Below are positions 62,782 to 64,000 of a stretch of 64,000 nucleotides of DNA, in pieces. Position 1 is the first letter of the stretch, and each line of letters opens with the position of its first letter. Source of the stretch: Phycisphaerales bacterium (GTDB lineage Bacteria > Planctomycetota > Phycisphaerae > Phycisphaerales > SM1A02); the NCBI GenBank assembly GCA_029242715.1, contig JAQWTL010000033.1, forward strand, positions 1 to 64,000, in the 5' to 3' direction. A program made the position numbers and the translations under genes. The notes beneath the pieces are model-generated. The model was not told the DNA's origin. It saw only the letters and a list, made by a program, of their open reading frames with translations, and did no database searches.

Positions 62782-63648
62782 ATGACCATGAACAAACCCA
62801 TCAAGCAACGCGATCCCATGCATCCCTGGTATCCACACGAGGACTTGTTTCCCCAACCAATCCGGTTTGCTTCAAATAAGGTGGCGATCATATGCCTGGT
62901 GACGGCGGGGCTTCTGGGCACCATCAGTATCGTCTTGATGATGATCTACAAGGGCACCCGCCTCACATCGCACTTCCCCCAACTGCTCACCGCCATCCCA
63001 TTACTTCTGGCCTTTGGCGGTATCTCCCTTGTATTCTGGTCATGGAAAGTTCGAGCCAGGCGGAACATGTACGCATTGTGCCTCCAGTGCGGACAGTTCA
63101 TCGGAAATCTGGGCGAGAAAGGAACGTGCCCAAAATGCGATCGCGCATTCGTGCTGGAACAAACCCAGTGGAGTTGGAGACGCATCTGCGGGCTGCCTGA
63201 ATCAATGATCCCCCCCGGCTTTCCTGAAGGAACACCACCGGCAGGACCAGCGTTTGGCGGCATGCCACGGCCCGTACGCAACTTTCTGGTCGTCTGCTAT
63301 GGAATCCTGATTTTCGCTGCGATACTCATCCCCGAACTCATCACATCGGTCCTGCCCTATTTAGATCCTCCCGATACCGTCGATCGATCCTGGTCGATGT
63401 TGAGTACCTGGTTCAAATACTTGCTGCTTGGGCTGGTCCTCCTCGCCTTCTTTGTCCACTTGCGTCGCTGGAGAAAAAAAGCCCAACGCCTCGATTACCA
63501 CCTCTGTGTTCACTGCGCATATTCGCTGCATGGCCTGTCCGAATCCGGCAACTGCCCCGAGTGTGGATCAGAGTACACCTTCCAAGGATGTGAAATCGTC
63601 TGGAAAAAGTTCTGCAATCAACAGCTTCAACTTCCGAAAAACAGGTGA
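62782..63648 (+). CDS. Two-zinc-ribbon membrane protein (family member 2)
   Basis: A 288-residue paralogue of the protein at 49.6 kb, with the same plan: N-terminal W-Y-P-H-E-D-L-F-P, two helices (about 33-55 and 66-88), ribbon 1 (C-L-Q-C...C-P-K-C near 97-117), two helices (about 165-190 and 205-225), ribbon 2 (C-V-H-C...C-P-E-C near 243-262). Aromatic segments Q-W-S-W-R-R follow the ribbons. It is divergent from preA. Function unknown; a membrane-bound regulatory or assembly role is only a guess. The start is at one of two close ATGs (62782 or 62788). Confidence 0.78.
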   Translation: MTMNKPIKQRDPMHPWYPHEDLFPQPIRFASNKVAIICLVTAGLLGTISIVLMMIYKGTRLTSHFPQLLTAIPLLLAFGGISLVFWSWKVRARRNMYALCLQCGQFIGNLGEKGTCPKCDRAFVLEQTQWSWRRICGLPESMIPPGFPEGTPPAGPAFGGMPRPVRNFLVVCYGILIFAAILIPELITSVLPYLDPPDTVDRSWSMLSTWFKYLLLGLVLLAFFVHLRRWRKKAQRLDYHLCVHCAYSLHGLSESGNCPECGSEYTFQGCEIVWKKFCNQQLQLPKNR

Positions 63649-63709
63649 TTCAGACACGATGCGCGGCCTTCACGCCAGATCTCCCCAGAGTTGATACCGG
63701 TTGGTCAAG

Positions 63710-63748
63710 TCATTTCAGTCCGTCAACTTGAACTCGAAGAGCAGCCAT
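63710..63748 (-). pseudogene. Duplicated 5' end of preA
   Basis: Reads M-A-A-L-R-V-Q-V-D-G-L-K-stop on the minus strand, against M-A-D-L-R-V-Q-V-D-G-L-Q in intact preA. Only the start of the gene was copied; beyond the twelfth codon similarity ends at a stop. Confidence 0.8.
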
Positions 63749-63813
63749 GTCAGCATGCTCTAAGTTCCGGCATGGACCGCATGATGACTCACCAGTCTGC
63801 CGCAACGAGGACG
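63721..63813. repeat. Direct repeat, copy B
   Basis: Partner of 62668-62760, about 1.05 kb away in the same orientation. The unit between them is one zinc-ribbon gene with its leader and the preA 5' end, so a tandem duplication of that unit explains both. Confidence 0.85.
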
Positions 63814-63819
63814 CAAGTC

Positions 63820-64000
63820 ATGCCCTTCTTTCGAGAACAGCCTCCACTTCACACATGGCACCCTCATGAAGCCCTTTACCCCGCTTCCATGGTGAAGACT
63901 GCCAGGATCGTAGCCATCGTGCCATATCTTGCTGGCCTTCTCGGCCTCGTCCTGTTTTTCATATTGCTTAACTCGGGGTCGGGAAAGACACACACCCTTC
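63820..64000 (+). CDS. Two-zinc-ribbon membrane protein (family member 3), cut by window edge
   Basis: The first 60 residues are visible: W-H-P-H-E-A-L-Y-P, matching W-Y-P-H-E-D-L-F-P of member 2, then a helix with A-G-L-L-G as in member 2. The frame is open to base 64000. The ATG at 63820 has GAGG upstream and lies where the duplicated leader predicts; an in-frame ATG at 63772 is possible. Ribbons, if any, lie outside the window. Confidence 0.7.
   Translation, partial: MPFFREQPPLHTWHPHEALYPASMVKTARIVAIVPYLAGLLGLVLFFILLNSGSGKTHTL

Overview
The window looks like a piece of a planctomycete chromosome, most likely a Phycisphaerae-type bacterium. This is inferred from gene content: an ECF sigma factor of the TIGR02999 kind next to a Hanks kinase, secreted proteins with Cys-rich 'GACC' repeats and dockerin-like C-termini ending in a W-G-x-C motif, a PEP-CTERM-like protein, a GlmU reduced to its uridylyltransferase half, and moderately high G+C. 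No phage, plasmid, transposase, integrase or CRISPR array is visible.

Layout. 1-3.2 kb (minus): cell elongation genes rodA (cut by the window edge) and mrdA/PBP2. 3.3-4.8 kb: aat and a divergent glycosyltransferase with overlapping 5' ends. 4.8-5.1 kb: a promoter and a folded non-coding RNA candidate, then tRNA-Gln(TTG). 5.2-10.0 kb: a housekeeping run of glmU N-terminal domain, prs, rplY, pth, rpsF, ssb and rplI, with rpsR absent from its usual place. 10.25-20.7 kb: a tightly overlapping operon of a thioredoxin-like protein, MoxR ATPase, DUF58 protein, two VWA membrane proteins and large secreted/membrane partners (a Bat/MoxR-type system). It is followed by a decayed copy of the 3' end of rplI. 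20.9-24 kb: an acetyltransferase, a stand-alone NrdJ C-terminal-like protein, a membrane protein and a PEP-CTERM-like protein. 24-33 kb: mfd, a ComEA-like protein, a GH10-like protein without recognisable catalytic glutamates, purC, folD, coaX and an MnmE-like GTPase. Several of these have unusual residues at key sites.

33-37 kb: two secreted dockerin-tagged proteins (a six-repeat Cys-rich protein and a zinc metalloprotease) with near-identical terminators, then fabI and tRNA-Arg(TCG). 37.6-41 kb: a ketopantoate reductase-like gene, an HpnA-like epimerase, an NHL-repeat protein and a small membrane protein.

41-63 kb: a reductive pyrimidine degradation locus. It encodes a glutamine synthetase-like enzyme, methylmalonate/malonate-semialdehyde dehydrogenase, beta-ureidopropionase, an NCS1 permease, a class III aminotransferase and dihydropyrimidinase, with the PreA-type first enzyme about 12 kb further on. 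Together they would take uracil to acetyl-CoA. A block of about 10 kb sits between dihydropyrimidinase and preA. It holds two giant C-type-lectin/dockerin proteins flanking an ECF sigma/Ser-Thr kinase pair. A family of zinc-ribbon membrane proteins borders it: one complete copy before, a 3'-end relic after, and two more copies beyond preA together with a duplicated preA 5' end.

The recurring theme is that accessory blocks are bordered by duplicated gene ends: the rplI 3' end around the MoxR/VWA operon, the zinc-ribbon 3' end around the lectin/kinase block, and the preA 5' end at the last duplication. The best candidates for something undescribed are the structured RNA at 4.8-5.05 kb, this gene-end duplication pattern, and the dockerin-like W-G-x-C tag.
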